A stretch of DNA of 5,216 nucleotides from Christensenellaceae bacterium (lineage in GTDB: Bacteria > Bacillota > Clostridia > Christensenellales > DTU072), in assembly GCA_031260775.1 (NCBI GenBank), contig JAISKW010000116.1, positions 1-5,216 of the forward strand, given 5' to 3'. This document shows positions 4,877-5,216 of this stretch, in pieces. Position numbers and translations under genes: made by a program. The notes beneath the pieces are model-generated. The model saw nothing but the letters and a program-made list of their open reading frames with translations, was not told the DNA's origin and made no database searches. Numbering within the stretch: position 1 is the stretch's first letter; each line of letters opens with the position of its first letter.

Positions 4877-5216
4877 CTAAGATTCTAACTTGCCTATTTT
4901 ATCTATTCTGCGCGAATGGCGGTCGTTTTTGCTGTCGAAAGGGGTTGTTAAAAAGGTTTTTGTAAAAAGTGCGGCATTTTCGGGGGAGGTGATGCGTCCT
5001 CCTAAGGAAAGAACGTTTGCGTTGTTATGCTCGCGGCACATTGTAGCCGAAAACAAATCTGTGACATGCGCGCAGCGAATCCCTTTTATTTTGTTTGCGG
5101 CGATAGAAATACCTATGCCCGTGCCGCACATAACAATGCCTAAATCGGCGTCCTTTGCGACAATTGCCGCGGCTACCTTTGCGGCGTAGTCCGGAGAGTC
5201 AACCGAGGCGTCCGTA
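4877..5216 (-). CDS. rpiB: Ribose-5-phosphate isomerase B, C-terminal part (N-terminus beyond right edge)
   Basis: This enzyme interconverts ribose 5-phosphate and ribulose 5-phosphate in the non-oxidative pentose phosphate pathway; RpiB/LacAB-family enzymes can also act on allose or galactose phosphates. The last 112 codons are visible. Family motifs in order are SPDYAAKVA, MCGTGIGISIAANK with the catalytic cysteine, GIRCAHVTD, then CREHNNANVLSLGGR, which contains the conserved active-site His. The CGTG cysteine and CREHNN segment indicate RpiB rather than the LacA/LacB subunits, although only a full alignment would settle it. About 30-35 N-terminal residues, including the expected D-H motif near residue 10, are outside the window. 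The C-terminal tail (NDRHSRRIDKIGKLES) is normal in length. A strong terminator follows 29 bases after the TAG stop. Confidence 0.95.
   Translation of the reverse strand, partial: TDASVDSPDYAAKVAAAIVAKDADLGIVMCGTGIGISIAANKIKGIRCAHVTDLFSATMCREHNNANVLSLGGRITSPENAALFTKTFLTTPFDSKNDRHSRRIDKIGKLES

Overview
The window looks like chromosomal DNA of a low-to-mid GC bacterium, most likely Bacillota (Clostridia-like, possibly an uncultured gut lineage). The clues are a YesN-type response regulator, an XRE regulator, purine-rich Shine-Dalgarno sites (AAGGAG, GGAGGAG) and classic hairpin-plus-T-run terminators. This placement is inference; nothing in the window fixes the genus. I see no rRNA, tRNA, CRISPR array, insertion sequence or integrase.

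Layout, left to right. Positions 1-799 (minus) hold the N-terminal 266 codons of a YesN/AraC-family response regulator that runs off the left edge. A 113-bp divergent intergenic region (800-912) carries two back-to-back candidate promoters whose -10 boxes lie almost on the start codons. On the plus strand come a 153-aa zinc-ribbon protein with a long disordered tail (913-1374) and a 64-aa single-membrane-segment protein (1446-1640), followed by two hairpins that look like tandem terminators (1673-1702 and 1734-1770). From 1790 to the right edge all genes are on the minus strand. In transcription order they are ribose-5-phosphate isomerase B (cut by the right edge, stop at 4877), a strong terminator, threonine synthase (4748 to 3249), an XRE helix-turn-helix protein fused to a long pentapeptide-repeat solenoid (3137 to 2049), and an 85-aa protein of unknown function whose ATG lies one base after the preceding stop (2047 to 1790).

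How the genes relate. RpiB (pentose phosphate pathway) and ThrC (last step of threonine synthesis) are housekeeping enzymes, each apparently in its own transcription unit. The XRE-pentapeptide gene has its own TATAAT, an inverted repeat at the expected -35 position, and a strong SD, which suggests an autoregulated two-gene unit with the coupled 85-aa protein. The zinc-ribbon and small membrane protein genes may form a second pair. The response regulator's sensor kinase is not in the window.

The most unusual item is the XRE-pentapeptide fusion plus its coupled small partner. It has a DNA-binding head, an acidic/glycine-rich linker and a very regular solenoid of about 33 pentapeptides with one visible register slip. 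Its function cannot be read from the sequence.
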